This document shows, in pieces, positions 7,625 to 15,073 of a DNA stretch of 64,000 nt. The notes under the pieces were generated by a model. That model saw nothing but the letters and a program-made list of their open reading frames with translations. It was not told the DNA's origin and did no database searches. The translations under genes and the position numbers were made by a program. The stretch comes from an uncultured bacterium (GTDB lineage: Bacteria; Bacillota; Clostridia; Oscillospirales; Oscillospiraceae), in NCBI GenBank assembly GCA_949293165.1, contig CASFCW010000001.1, forward strand, positions 23,979 through 87,978, in the 5' to 3' direction. Each line of letters starts with the position of its first letter. The stretch's first letter is position 1.

Positions 7625-8692
7625 ATGCGTACGCTGGTCATCGACACCTCTGCTCTCCGTGCCAACATCAACGTGATTAAAGACCGTGCGGCCGGTGCTG
7701 TGCTCTACGGCGTGGTCACGGGGGACGGCGGCGGCCTTGGCACAGCCAACCTGGCCCGGCTGATCCGCAACGAGGGAATCAGCCGCTTCGCGGTGGGCTC
7801 TGTGGAGGAGGCCCACGCCCTGCGGGAGGCCGGCTTCGTGGATGAGGAGATCCTGATGCTGCGCTCCACCGTGGACCGGGAGGAGCTGGAGCGGCTGGTG
7901 GACCTGAACGTGGTGTGCACCGTCTCCTCTGTGGACACCGGCATGGCTTTGAACGCCGTGGCGGAAAACCGCTCCACCGTGGCGGAGGCCCACATCCAGG
8001 TGGACACCGGCATGGGGCTGGGCGGCTTCCTGGTGGGGGAGCCGGAAAAAATCCTCCTGGCCTACCGCTCCCTACCCAACGTGGCGCTGTCCGGCATTTA
8101 CACCCAGCTGCACACCGCTTCCCGGCAAAACCGGGAGATCGAGGCCCAGCTGAACCAGTTCCACCAGGTCCTGGACGCCATCCATGCCGCCGGCTTTGAG
8201 ACGGGCACCGTCCACGCCGCCGGCTCCTACGCCCTGCTCCACTTCCAGCAGGCCCGGCTGGACGCCGTGCGGGCCGGCTCCGTTTTGCTGGGCCGCTGCC
8301 GCCGCACCTCCGGAGACGGCCTGACCACCGTGGGCTGCGGCCAGGCCCCCCTGTCCGAGGTCCGCTGGCTGCCCAAGGGCCATACTGTGGGAGCGGACCG
8401 GCTGGTCACCCTGAAACGGCCCACCCGGGTAGCCGTGCTGCCTGTTGGGTACCAAAATGGGCTGGGGGTGGACCGCCCCAGGGACTCCGGTCTGCTTGCC
8501 GCCTTCCGCCAGTGGCGGGCCAAGCGCCGCCGCACGGTTCTGGTGGGCGGGCAGCGGGTTCGGGTCATCGGCTCCATCGGCTCCACCGAGACCATTCTCA
8601 ATGTCACCAAAGTGAAATGTTCCGCCGGGGATCTGGCCACCTTCGACCTGGACCCCCTGTTTGCCAAGGGGTTTCAGCTGGAATTCCGCTGA
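7625..8692 (+). CDS. alanine-racemase-like protein lacking the PLP lysine
   Basis: The 355-residue protein follows the alanine racemase fold throughout: IDTSALRANI at the N-terminus, HIQVDTGMGLGGF, GIYTQLHTAS, VHAAGSYALLH, DAVRAGSVLLG, and the C-terminal barrel with VAVLPVGYQNGLGVDR. The motif that should hold the Schiff-base lysine (VVKANAYGHG in active enzymes) reads VVTGDGGGLG, with Thr32 at the lysine position. Known chemistry of the family cannot work without that lysine, so it is probably a pseudoenzyme or binding partner. I chose the start at MRTLVIDTS over an in-frame ATG 60 codons upstream, which would lie inside the promoter. A D-Asp-ligase-like gene follows after 38 bases. Confidence 0.85.
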   Translation: MRTLVIDTSALRANINVIKDRAAGAVLYGVVTGDGGGLGTANLARLIRNEGISRFAVGSVEEAHALREAGFVDEEILMLRSTVDREELERLVDLNVVCTVSSVDTGMALNAVAENRSTVAEAHIQVDTGMGLGGFLVGEPEKILLAYRSLPNVALSGIYTQLHTASRQNREIEAQLNQFHQVLDAIHAAGFETGTVHAAGSYALLHFQQARLDAVRAGSVLLGRCRRTSGDGLTTVGCGQAPLSEVRWLPKGHTVGADRLVTLKRPTRVAVLPVGYQNGLGVDRPRDSGLLAAFRQWRAKRRRTVLVGGQRVRVIGSIGSTETILNVTKVKCSAGDLATFDLDPLFAKGFQLEFR

Positions 8693-8730
8693 CGGCCCCC
8701 CCGCAATACTCTGATAATTGAGGCTTATCC

Positions 8731-9948
8731 ATGAACGACAATCATCCCTTTCAGCCGCTGCTGTTTGGCGGCGACTTAAACGTCTACAGCGTTGCCCGGG
8801 CCTTCCACGAGGCCTACGACGTGAAAAGTGTGGCTTACGGCAGATTTTCTTCCTCCCCCTGCCACGGCAGCGCCATCATTGATTATCGGGTCTGTCCCGA
8901 TATTGAGCAGGATTCCGTCTTTCTCCACACGGTGGAGCACGCAGCCCGGGAGTTTGCCCACACCACCGTCCTCCTGCTGGGCTGCGGGGACAGCTATGTC
9001 CACCTGGCCGCCAAGTACCGGGATAAAATGCCGGCCAACGTCATCGCCCCCTATATCGACGGCTCCCTGCTGGACACCTTAATCAACAAGGAAAAATTCT
9101 ACCAGCTGTGCGACCGGTACGGCATCGACCACCCCACCACCTTTATCTACGACAAGTCCATGGGCCATGATTTCACCCTGCCCTTTGGCCCCCCCTATAT
9201 TGCCAAGCCAGCCGACAGCGTGGCCTACTGGGCCACCGGGGCCCACGGTCTGTCCAAGGTCTATGTCTGCCAGAGCTGGGACGAGCTGCTCTCCGCCCTG
9301 GACCAGGTCTACCAGGCCGGCTACCCCGACCACATGGTGCTGCAGGAATTCATCCCCGGGGACGACACCTATATGCGGGTGCTGACCAACTATTCCGACC
9401 GCAGCGGCAAGGTCAAGCGCATGTGTTTGGGGCATGTGCTGCTGGAGGAGCATTCCCCCCTGGGAATCGGCAACCACGCCGTTATCATCACCGACTATGA
9501 CGAGGCCCTGTGCCGCCAGATCCAGGGGCTGCTGGACGCCCTGCATTACACCGGCTTTTCCAACTTCGACATCAAGTTCGACGCCCGGGACGGCAAGTAC
9601 AAGGTTTTCGAGATCAACTGCCGCCAGGGCAGAAGCAACTATTATGTCACCGGCGCGGGGGAGAACATCGCCCGCATCCTGGTGGAGGACCGTATCGAGG
9701 GGAAGGAGCTGCCCTTCCGCATCACCCAGACCCGCTCCCTGTGGCGGATGATCCCCAAGGAGCTGGTGTTTGAGTTTGTCCCTCACAAGTACCACAAGGA
9801 GATCAAGGAGCTGATCCATCAGGGGGCGGACTCCCACACCCTGGTGTACCATGGGGATAACTCCCCCGCCCGGCGGCTGCGCATCTGGAAAAACCACCTG
9901 GGCAACCTGCGGCGGTTCCGCCGCTACAACCCCAAACCCCAGAACTAA
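8731..9948 (+). CDS. ATP-grasp ligase resembling D-aspartate ligase
   Basis: A 405-residue soluble ATP-grasp protein. The N-terminal part (PLLFGGDLNVYSVARAFHEAY) resembles the D-aspartate ligases that attach D-Asp to the lysine of peptidoglycan stem peptides. The ATP-grasp core is visible as YIAKPADSV, VLQEFIPGDDTYMRV and the metal-binding C-terminal strand YKVFEINCRQGRSNYY. The family assignment is from memory of the motifs. It is supported by the aspartate racemase encoded next, since D-Asp ligase and Asp racemase are neighbours in Enterococcus and Lactococcus. The acceptor here is unknown. The ribosome site (TTGAGG) is weak. A terminator-like hairpin follows the gene. Confidence 0.7.
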   Translation: MNDNHPFQPLLFGGDLNVYSVARAFHEAYDVKSVAYGRFSSSPCHGSAIIDYRVCPDIEQDSVFLHTVEHAAREFAHTTVLLLGCGDSYVHLAAKYRDKMPANVIAPYIDGSLLDTLINKEKFYQLCDRYGIDHPTTFIYDKSMGHDFTLPFGPPYIAKPADSVAYWATGAHGLSKVYVCQSWDELLSALDQVYQAGYPDHMVLQEFIPGDDTYMRVLTNYSDRSGKVKRMCLGHVLLEEHSPLGIGNHAVIITDYDEALCRQIQGLLDALHYTGFSNFDIKFDARDGKYKVFEINCRQGRSNYYVTGAGENIARILVEDRIEGKELPFRITQTRSLWRMIPKELVFEFVPHKYHKEIKELIHQGADSHTLVYHGDNSPARRLRIWKNHLGNLRRFRRYNPKPQN

Positions 9949-9961
9949 GCATTCGTCCCTG

Positions 9962-10002
9962 TCCGCTCCCGCCTGGCCTCAGGCCGGAGCGGAACCTTTT
10001 TT
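9962..10002 (+). terminator. intra-locus terminator or attenuator hairpin
   Basis: TCCGCTCC (9962-9969) pairs with GGAGCGGA (9986-9993) and GCCTG (9971-9975) with CAGGC (9979-9983). Six T residues follow at 9997-10002. It sits between the D-Asp-ligase-like gene and the aspartate racemase gene, and no clear new promoter follows, so partial read-through or attenuation is likely. Confidence 0.8.
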
Positions 10003-10026
10003 CCACAATTCCCCCGGGAATTGTGG
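10003..10026 (+). repeat. 24-base palindrome just upstream of the racemase gene
   Basis: CCACAATTCCC (10003-10013) and GGGAATTGTGG (10016-10026) are perfect inverted repeats with a two-base centre. It follows the T-run of the previous hairpin directly and ends 24 bases before the racemase start. It could be a protein operator or a second RNA hairpin. Confidence 0.7.
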
Positions 10027-10050
10027 AATGATTTCCGGAGGACTCCATCT

Positions 10051-10770
10051 ATGAAACAAGCTCGACTGGGCGTAATCGGGGGAATGGGCCCCCAGGCCAC
10101 CAATACCTTTTACCAGTTTGTCATTGACCGCACCAAGGCCCGCACCGACCAGGAGCACCTGTCCATGCTGATCTTCTCCGACAGCCAGATCCCCGACCGT
10201 ACCCAGGCCATCCTGGGCACCCCGGAGCAGCGGGAGGAGGTGTTTCAGCGGCTGCTGGCCGACGCCCGCCTGCTGGAGCACGCCGGCTGCACCGTGCTGG
10301 CCGTGCCGTGCAACACCTCCCATTTCTTCCTGGATCAGGTGCAGAAGCAGATCTCCATCCCCATCCTTCATATGATCCGGGAAACCGCCAAGCTGTTGGC
10401 CAGCCAGGGCAAACGCCGCCCTGGCATCCTGGCCACCGACGGCACCATCCGCAGTTCCCTATACCAGAAGGAATTTATTGCACTTAGTATGACTCCTTGT
10501 ATTCCATCTGCCCCGGTCCAGCGCCAGGTCATGTCCCTGATTTACGACGACGTAAAGGCGGGCAAGGCGGGGGACCCGGAAAAGTTCGCCGCCGTCCACC
10601 AGGATCTGGAGGAGCAGGGCTGCGACTGCGCGGTGCTGGCCTGTACGGAGCTGTCGGTATTCGCCGCCCAGCACCATCTGCCCCCCTTCTATGTGGACGC
10701 CATGGCGGTGCTGGCGGAGCGGGCCGTCCAGGCCTGCCACAAGCCTCTGCGAACCATATATTCCAAGTAA
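10051..10770 (+). CDS. aspartate/glutamate racemase family protein
   Basis: The 239-residue protein belongs to the cofactor-independent Asp/Glu racemase family. The two catalytic cysteines are present: C87 in VPCNTSHFF and C198 in ACTELSVF. Other family motifs are LGVIGGMGPQAT at the N-terminus and GILATDGTIRS. This fits an aspartate racemase that supplies D-Asp to the upstream ligase. I chose the ATG after CCGGAGG; a TTG ten codons earlier lies in the palindrome and has no ribosome site. The MurE-like gene follows after 13 bases. Confidence 0.88.
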   Translation: MKQARLGVIGGMGPQATNTFYQFVIDRTKARTDQEHLSMLIFSDSQIPDRTQAILGTPEQREEVFQRLLADARLLEHAGCTVLAVPCNTSHFFLDQVQKQISIPILHMIRETAKLLASQGKRRPGILATDGTIRSSLYQKEFIALSMTPCIPSAPVQRQVMSLIYDDVKAGKAGDPEKFAAVHQDLEEQGCDCAVLACTELSVFAAQHHLPPFYVDAMAVLAERAVQACHKPLRTIYSK

Positions 10771-10783
10771 TGGAGGTAGCTAT

Positions 10784-12940
10784 ATGTCCTTTCCCATTCG
10801 TCCCCTGGGGGAGTACGCGGCTCTGCTGGAGCGGGCCGGTCTGCTCACCGCCCCCATCCCTCACGATCTGGATCGGGCGTTTCCCGTCTCCCTGGTGTCC
10901 TGCGACTCCCGGGAGGTGGTTCCCGGCACCCTGTTTCTCTGCAAGGGCGCGGCTTTCCGGCCGGAATTTCTCCAAAGCGCCCGGGAGAAGAGGGCTGTAG
11001 CCTACGTCAGCCAAACGGAATATCCGGACTGCGGCCTGCCCGCTCTGCTGGTGTCCGACATGCGCCGGGCCATGGCGCCTTTGGCAGATCTGTACTACGA
11101 CCACCCCTCCGCCAAGGTGAAGGTGGCCGGCTTTACCGGCACCAAGGGCAAATCCTCCTCCGCCTATTACCTCAAGTCCATTCTGGATGTTTTCCAGGCC
11201 CAGCAGGGGAAGGGGGAGACCGGCGTGGTGTCCTCCATCGACACCTACGACGGGGTGGAGCGGTTTGAATCCCACCTTACCACCCCGGAGCCGCTGGATC
11301 TCCAGCGCCACTTTGCCAACGCCGCCGGCGCCGGGCTGGAGTATGTGACCATGGAGGTATCCAGCCAGGCCCTGAAGTACCACCGCTCCCTGTGTACCCG
11401 CCTGGCGGCGGCCTGCTTCCTCAACATCGGGTACGACCACATCTCCCCCATTGAGCACCCGGATTTTGAGGACTACTTCGCCTCCAAGCTGAAAATTTTC
11501 CACCAGGCGGAGGTGAATTGTGTAAACCTGGACTGCGACCATGCCCAGCGCATCCTGGCGGCGGCCCAGGAGGCCGGCGCCCCCATCATTACCTTCTCCC
11601 AAAAAGACCCCACCGCCCAGGTCTATGCCAGCCAGGTGCGGAAGGAGGGGGGGCAGATCCTGTTTCACGTGCGCACCCCCAGCTGGGAGCGGGAGCTGCG
11701 CCTGACCATGCCCGGGCTGTTCAATGTGGAAAACGCCCTGGGCGCCATCGCCGTGTGCCAGGCCTTCCACATCCCCCAGTCCGCAATATATACCGGCCTG
11801 GTCCGGGCCCGGGTGCCCGGGCGGATGGAAACCTACGCCAACGCCGACGGCAGCCTGTCCGCCATTGTGGACTACGCCCACAACCGCCTGTCCTTCGAGA
11901 CGCTGTTCCGCTCCGTGCGGGCGGAATATCCCGGCCACGCCATGGCCATTGTTTTTGGCTGCCCAGGCCAGAAGGCCATCGACCGGCGGCGGGATCTGGG
12001 GGAGATGGCGGGACGCTGGTGTGACCGGGTCTACCTCACAGAGGAGGACAGCGGGGAGGAGGACACCCTGGACATCTGCCGGGAGGTAGCCGGCCACGTG
12101 GAAGGGGCGGGCCGCCACCCGGTCATCATCCCCAACCGGGGCGAGGCCATCCGCCAGGCCATTCTGGACAGCGACGGCCCCACCGTGCTGCTGGTGACGG
12201 GAAAGGGCCAGGAAACCCGGCAAAAGCGCGGGCGGGCCTACATTGACACCCCCACCGATGTAGAATATGTGCAGGCATTTTTGCAGGAATATGACCTGCG
12301 CCGGGGCCTGACCGCCGCCAGCTCCGCCCGGGCCGCCCTGGCCATGCTCCCCGGCCTGGAGGAGCGGCAGGGGGAGGCCTGGCTGGTGTGCTGCCCCCAG
12401 GACTGGGAAGATCTTGCCCAGGACGCCGCCGCCCTGGCCCGCACCGGCGTGCGGCTGGTGCTGGTGGCCCCTCAGACGGCTTCTCTGCCCGCCCCTCTTT
12501 CCGGGATCGGGGTATCCCTCTCCGCCGGGGACGGCGGTCTGCTGAAAAAGGCCAGCTCCGGCTATACCGTCCAGCCCAAGGTGCTGGACACCCTTCTGGA
12601 CGGCGGCTTTATCCCCGTCCTCTCCGGCGGTGCGGAGGAGGCCCAGGCCATCGCCCAGGCCATGTCCGTCAGCCGGCTGGTGTTCTTCACCCAGCAGGAA
12701 CCCTCCCTGGCATTGGGGGAAAACCGGCAGGTGGAGCTGCTCCACATGGACGGGAAGAAGGCCGACGAGGTGCTGGCTGAGCACGCCCTGCCCGCCCCCC
12801 TGCAAACCGCCCTTCAGTCCGCCCGGGAATGCGTGGCGCTGGGGGTGGGCTGCGTCACCCTGCTGGATGAAAACGCCCCCCACATCCTGCTGCGGGAGGC
12901 CCTGGGCCAGCGGGTGCTGGGCCTGTCCGTCAAGGGCTGA
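10784..12940 (+). CDS. MurE-like Mur ligase fused to a degenerate amino-acid-kinase-like domain
   Basis: At 718 residues this is much longer than a normal MurE (about 480-500). Residues 1 to about 505 are Mur ligase: P-loop GTKGKSS (119-125), LTTPEPLDL, EVSSQAL, DHISPIEHPDF, PGRMETYA, VDYAHNRLS and LVTGKGQETRQKRGR. The DNPR motif that recognises meso-DAP is replaced by EEDSGEED, so the amino acid added is probably not meso-DAP. The last 200 residues (GVRLVLVAPQ, LLDGGFIPVLSGG, GVGCVTLLDENAPHILL) resemble the C-terminal half of acetylglutamate-kinase-type folds, but the phosphate-binding glycines are lost. The start follows TGGAGGTAG. It shares a transcript with the aspartate racemase. Confidence 0.85.
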   Translation: MSFPIRPLGEYAALLERAGLLTAPIPHDLDRAFPVSLVSCDSREVVPGTLFLCKGAAFRPEFLQSAREKRAVAYVSQTEYPDCGLPALLVSDMRRAMAPLADLYYDHPSAKVKVAGFTGTKGKSSSAYYLKSILDVFQAQQGKGETGVVSSIDTYDGVERFESHLTTPEPLDLQRHFANAAGAGLEYVTMEVSSQALKYHRSLCTRLAAACFLNIGYDHISPIEHPDFEDYFASKLKIFHQAEVNCVNLDCDHAQRILAAAQEAGAPIITFSQKDPTAQVYASQVRKEGGQILFHVRTPSWERELRLTMPGLFNVENALGAIAVCQAFHIPQSAIYTGLVRARVPGRMETYANADGSLSAIVDYAHNRLSFETLFRSVRAEYPGHAMAIVFGCPGQKAIDRRRDLGEMAGRWCDRVYLTEEDSGEEDTLDICREVAGHVEGAGRHPVIIPNRGEAIRQAILDSDGPTVLLVTGKGQETRQKRGRAYIDTPTDVEYVQAFLQEYDLRRGLTAASSARAALAMLPGLEERQGEAWLVCCPQDWEDLAQDAAALARTGVRLVLVAPQTASLPAPLSGIGVSLSAGDGGLLKKASSGYTVQPKVLDTLLDGGFIPVLSGGAEEAQAIAQAMSVSRLVFFTQQEPSLALGENRQVELLHMDGKKADEVLAEHALPAPLQTALQSARECVALGVGCVTLLDENAPHILLREALGQRVLGLSVKG

Positions 12941-12990
12941 CCATATCGACACAGGGCTGCATTTCCTTGCAGCCGGGAAGGAATCGGATC

Positions 12991-13800
12991 ATGAACGAAT
13001 TTCACGGAAGTCAGAATTATGTGGCCGACCCGGAACTGATGCGGGCGGTGAATATTGCCATGGTGCTGCAAAAGCCCCTGCTGATTAAGGGGGAGCCGGG
13101 CACGGGGAAAACCATGCTGGCGGAGGCCATCGCCCAGGCGCTGGACATGGAGCTGATTATCTGGAACATCAAATCCACCACCAAGGCCCAGGACGGCCTG
13201 TATGTCTACGACGTGGTGCAGCGGCTGTACGACAGCCAGTTCGGCACCGCCGGGGTGGACAACATTGAAAAATACGTCAAGCTGGGCAAGCTGGGCCAGG
13301 CCTTCACCGCCGAGAAGCAGGTCATCCTCCTCATCGACGAGATTGACAAGGCAGACCTGGAGTTCCCCAACGACCTGCTTTGGGAGCTGGACCGGATGGA
13401 GTTCCACATCCCTGAGACGGGCAAAACCATCACCGCCAGGCACCGCCCGGTGGTTATCATCACCTCCAACGCGGAGAAGGAGCTGCCCGACGCCTTCCTC
13501 CGCCGGTGCGTGTTCCACTACATCGAGTTCCCCGACAAGGAGCTGCTGGCTGAGATCGTCCGGGTCCACTTCCCTGACCTGGACGAGGCGCTGCTCACCC
13601 AGGTGCTGGAGGCCTTTTACCGCATCCGCCAGCTCCCCTCCATCAAGAAAAAGCCCTCCACCAGCGAGATCATCGACTGGATTCGGGCCCTTCAGCACGG
13701 GGGGATCGACCCCAAGCGGGTGGTAAAGGAAATCCCTTACCTGGGGGTACTGGTGAAAAAGAACGAGGATATGGACACGGTGAACCGGATGTGGCGGTGA
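12991..13800 (+). CDS. MoxR-type AAA+ ATPase
   Basis: A 269-residue single-domain AAA+ ATPase: Walker A GEPGTGKTM, Walker B VILLIDEIDKAD, sensor 1 VIITSNAEKELP and an arginine finger region DAFLRRCVF. MoxR ATPases act with a VWA-domain partner to activate or mature a target protein, and a VWA gene follows after four bases. I chose the ATG giving MNEFHGSQNYV because GGGAAGGA precedes it. The gap of 50 bases after the MurE-like gene holds no terminator, so read-through from the cell-wall locus is possible. The target is unknown. Confidence 0.92.
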   Translation: MNEFHGSQNYVADPELMRAVNIAMVLQKPLLIKGEPGTGKTMLAEAIAQALDMELIIWNIKSTTKAQDGLYVYDVVQRLYDSQFGTAGVDNIEKYVKLGKLGQAFTAEKQVILLIDEIDKADLEFPNDLLWELDRMEFHIPETGKTITARHRPVVIITSNAEKELPDAFLRRCVFHYIEFPDKELLAEIVRVHFPDLDEALLTQVLEAFYRIRQLPSIKKKPSTSEIIDWIRALQHGGIDPKRVVKEIPYLGVLVKKNEDMDTVNRMWR

Positions 13801-13804
13801 GACC

Positions 13805-15013
13805 ATGTTTGAGGACTTTCTGTATTTGCTCCGGCGGAACGGGCTGAAGGTCTCCCTTACCGAATGGATGTCCCTGATGGAAGCCCTGGAGAAGGGGCTG
13901 CACAGCTCCAGCTTTACCGGCTTTTACTACCTGTGCCGCTGTTTGCTGGTAAAAAGCGAGGCGGACTTTGACTGCTTCGACCGCACCTTCCTCCAGTATT
14001 TCCGCGACGTCCCCTTCGAGCAGGAGGTGTCCCAGGAGCTGCTGGACTGGCTGGACCGCCCCGACGTGCTCACCGACTACGCCAACTGGGACGAGGAGCA
14101 GGCCCGCATCAACGAGATGCTGTCGGAAGAGGAGATCGAGCAGATGCTCCAGGAGCGGATGAAGGAGCAGACAGAGGAGCACAACGGCGGCAATTACTGG
14201 GTTGGCACCCACGGCATGTCCGTGTTCGGCAACTCCGGCCTGTCCCCCAAGGGTATCCGGGTTGGGGGGCAGGGGATGCACCGCCGGGCCTTCCGGGTGG
14301 CCGGGGAGCGCCGGTTCCGGGATTTCCGGGGGGACAACACCCTGGACACCCGCCAGTTCCAGGTGGCCCTGCGCCATCTGCGCCAGTTCTCCGGCCTGGT
14401 GGACCTGCCCGCCACGGAGTTCGACGTGGACAACACCATTCAGGACACCGCGGACAACGGCGGGATGCTCACCGTGCGGTATAAAAAGCCCCGGCAGAAC
14501 ACGGTGAAGGTGCTGCTGCTGATGGATTCCGGCGGTTCCATGGATTACTACGCCCAGCTGTGCTCCGCCCTGTTCCAGGCGGTGAGCAAGGTGGGCCACT
14601 TCAAGGATCTGAAGGTGTATTACTTCCACAACTGCCCCTACAACCACATCTACCGCACCCCAAACCTGATGTCCGCCGACGCTTTGCCCACGGATTGGCT
14701 GCTGTCCAACCTGTCCTCGGAGTACAAGGTCATCTTTGTCGGGGACGCCCAGATGGCCCCCCATGAGCTGATGGGCGGCTATTACTACGGCCGGGACCGG
14801 CAAAAGGACCCGGACACCCCCAAATGCGGCCTGGACTGGCTGCGCCGGTTCCGAAACAAATACCCCAATGTGATCTGGGTCAATCCCAGCCAGCGGCCCA
14901 GCTGGGGCCAATACTGGACCCAGACCTACGACACCATTGCCGGCATCTTCCCCATGTTCCCCCTCACCGTGGACGGCCTGGAGGCGGGGATGAAAAAGCT
15001 GCTGGCCCGGTAA
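13805..15013 (+). CDS. VWA domain protein (CoxE-like), MoxR partner
   Basis: The 402-residue protein has a helical N-terminal half and a von Willebrand A domain in the second half. The metal site reads LLMDSGGSMDYY near residue 240; the middle residues differ from the common DxSGS form. It contains no signal peptide or membrane segment, so it acts in the cytoplasm. The gene begins four bases after the stop of the AAA ATPase gene, a typical MoxR-VWA pair. It ends the long plus-strand block and is followed by a strong bidirectional terminator. The client protein is not known. Confidence 0.9.
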   Translation: MFEDFLYLLRRNGLKVSLTEWMSLMEALEKGLHSSSFTGFYYLCRCLLVKSEADFDCFDRTFLQYFRDVPFEQEVSQELLDWLDRPDVLTDYANWDEEQARINEMLSEEEIEQMLQERMKEQTEEHNGGNYWVGTHGMSVFGNSGLSPKGIRVGGQGMHRRAFRVAGERRFRDFRGDNTLDTRQFQVALRHLRQFSGLVDLPATEFDVDNTIQDTADNGGMLTVRYKKPRQNTVKVLLLMDSGGSMDYYAQLCSALFQAVSKVGHFKDLKVYYFHNCPYNHIYRTPNLMSADALPTDWLLSNLSSEYKVIFVGDAQMAPHELMGGYYYGRDRQKDPDTPKCGLDWLRRFRNKYPNVIWVNPSQRPSWGQYWTQTYDTIAGIFPMFPLTVDGLEAGMKKLLAR

Positions 15014-15028
15014 CCCCCGTAAACACAG

Positions 15029-15073
15029 CGCCCCGAATCAGGGACCGGTCGGTCCCCGATTCGGGGCGTTTTT
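15029..15073. terminator. bidirectional terminator between convergent genes
   Basis: CGCCCCGAATC (15029-15039) pairs with GATTCGGGGCG (15058-15068), with an inner GGGACC/GGTCCC stem. TTTTTA follows on the plus strand. It separates the plus-strand VWA gene from the minus-strand sulfatase-type gene. Confidence 0.9.
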
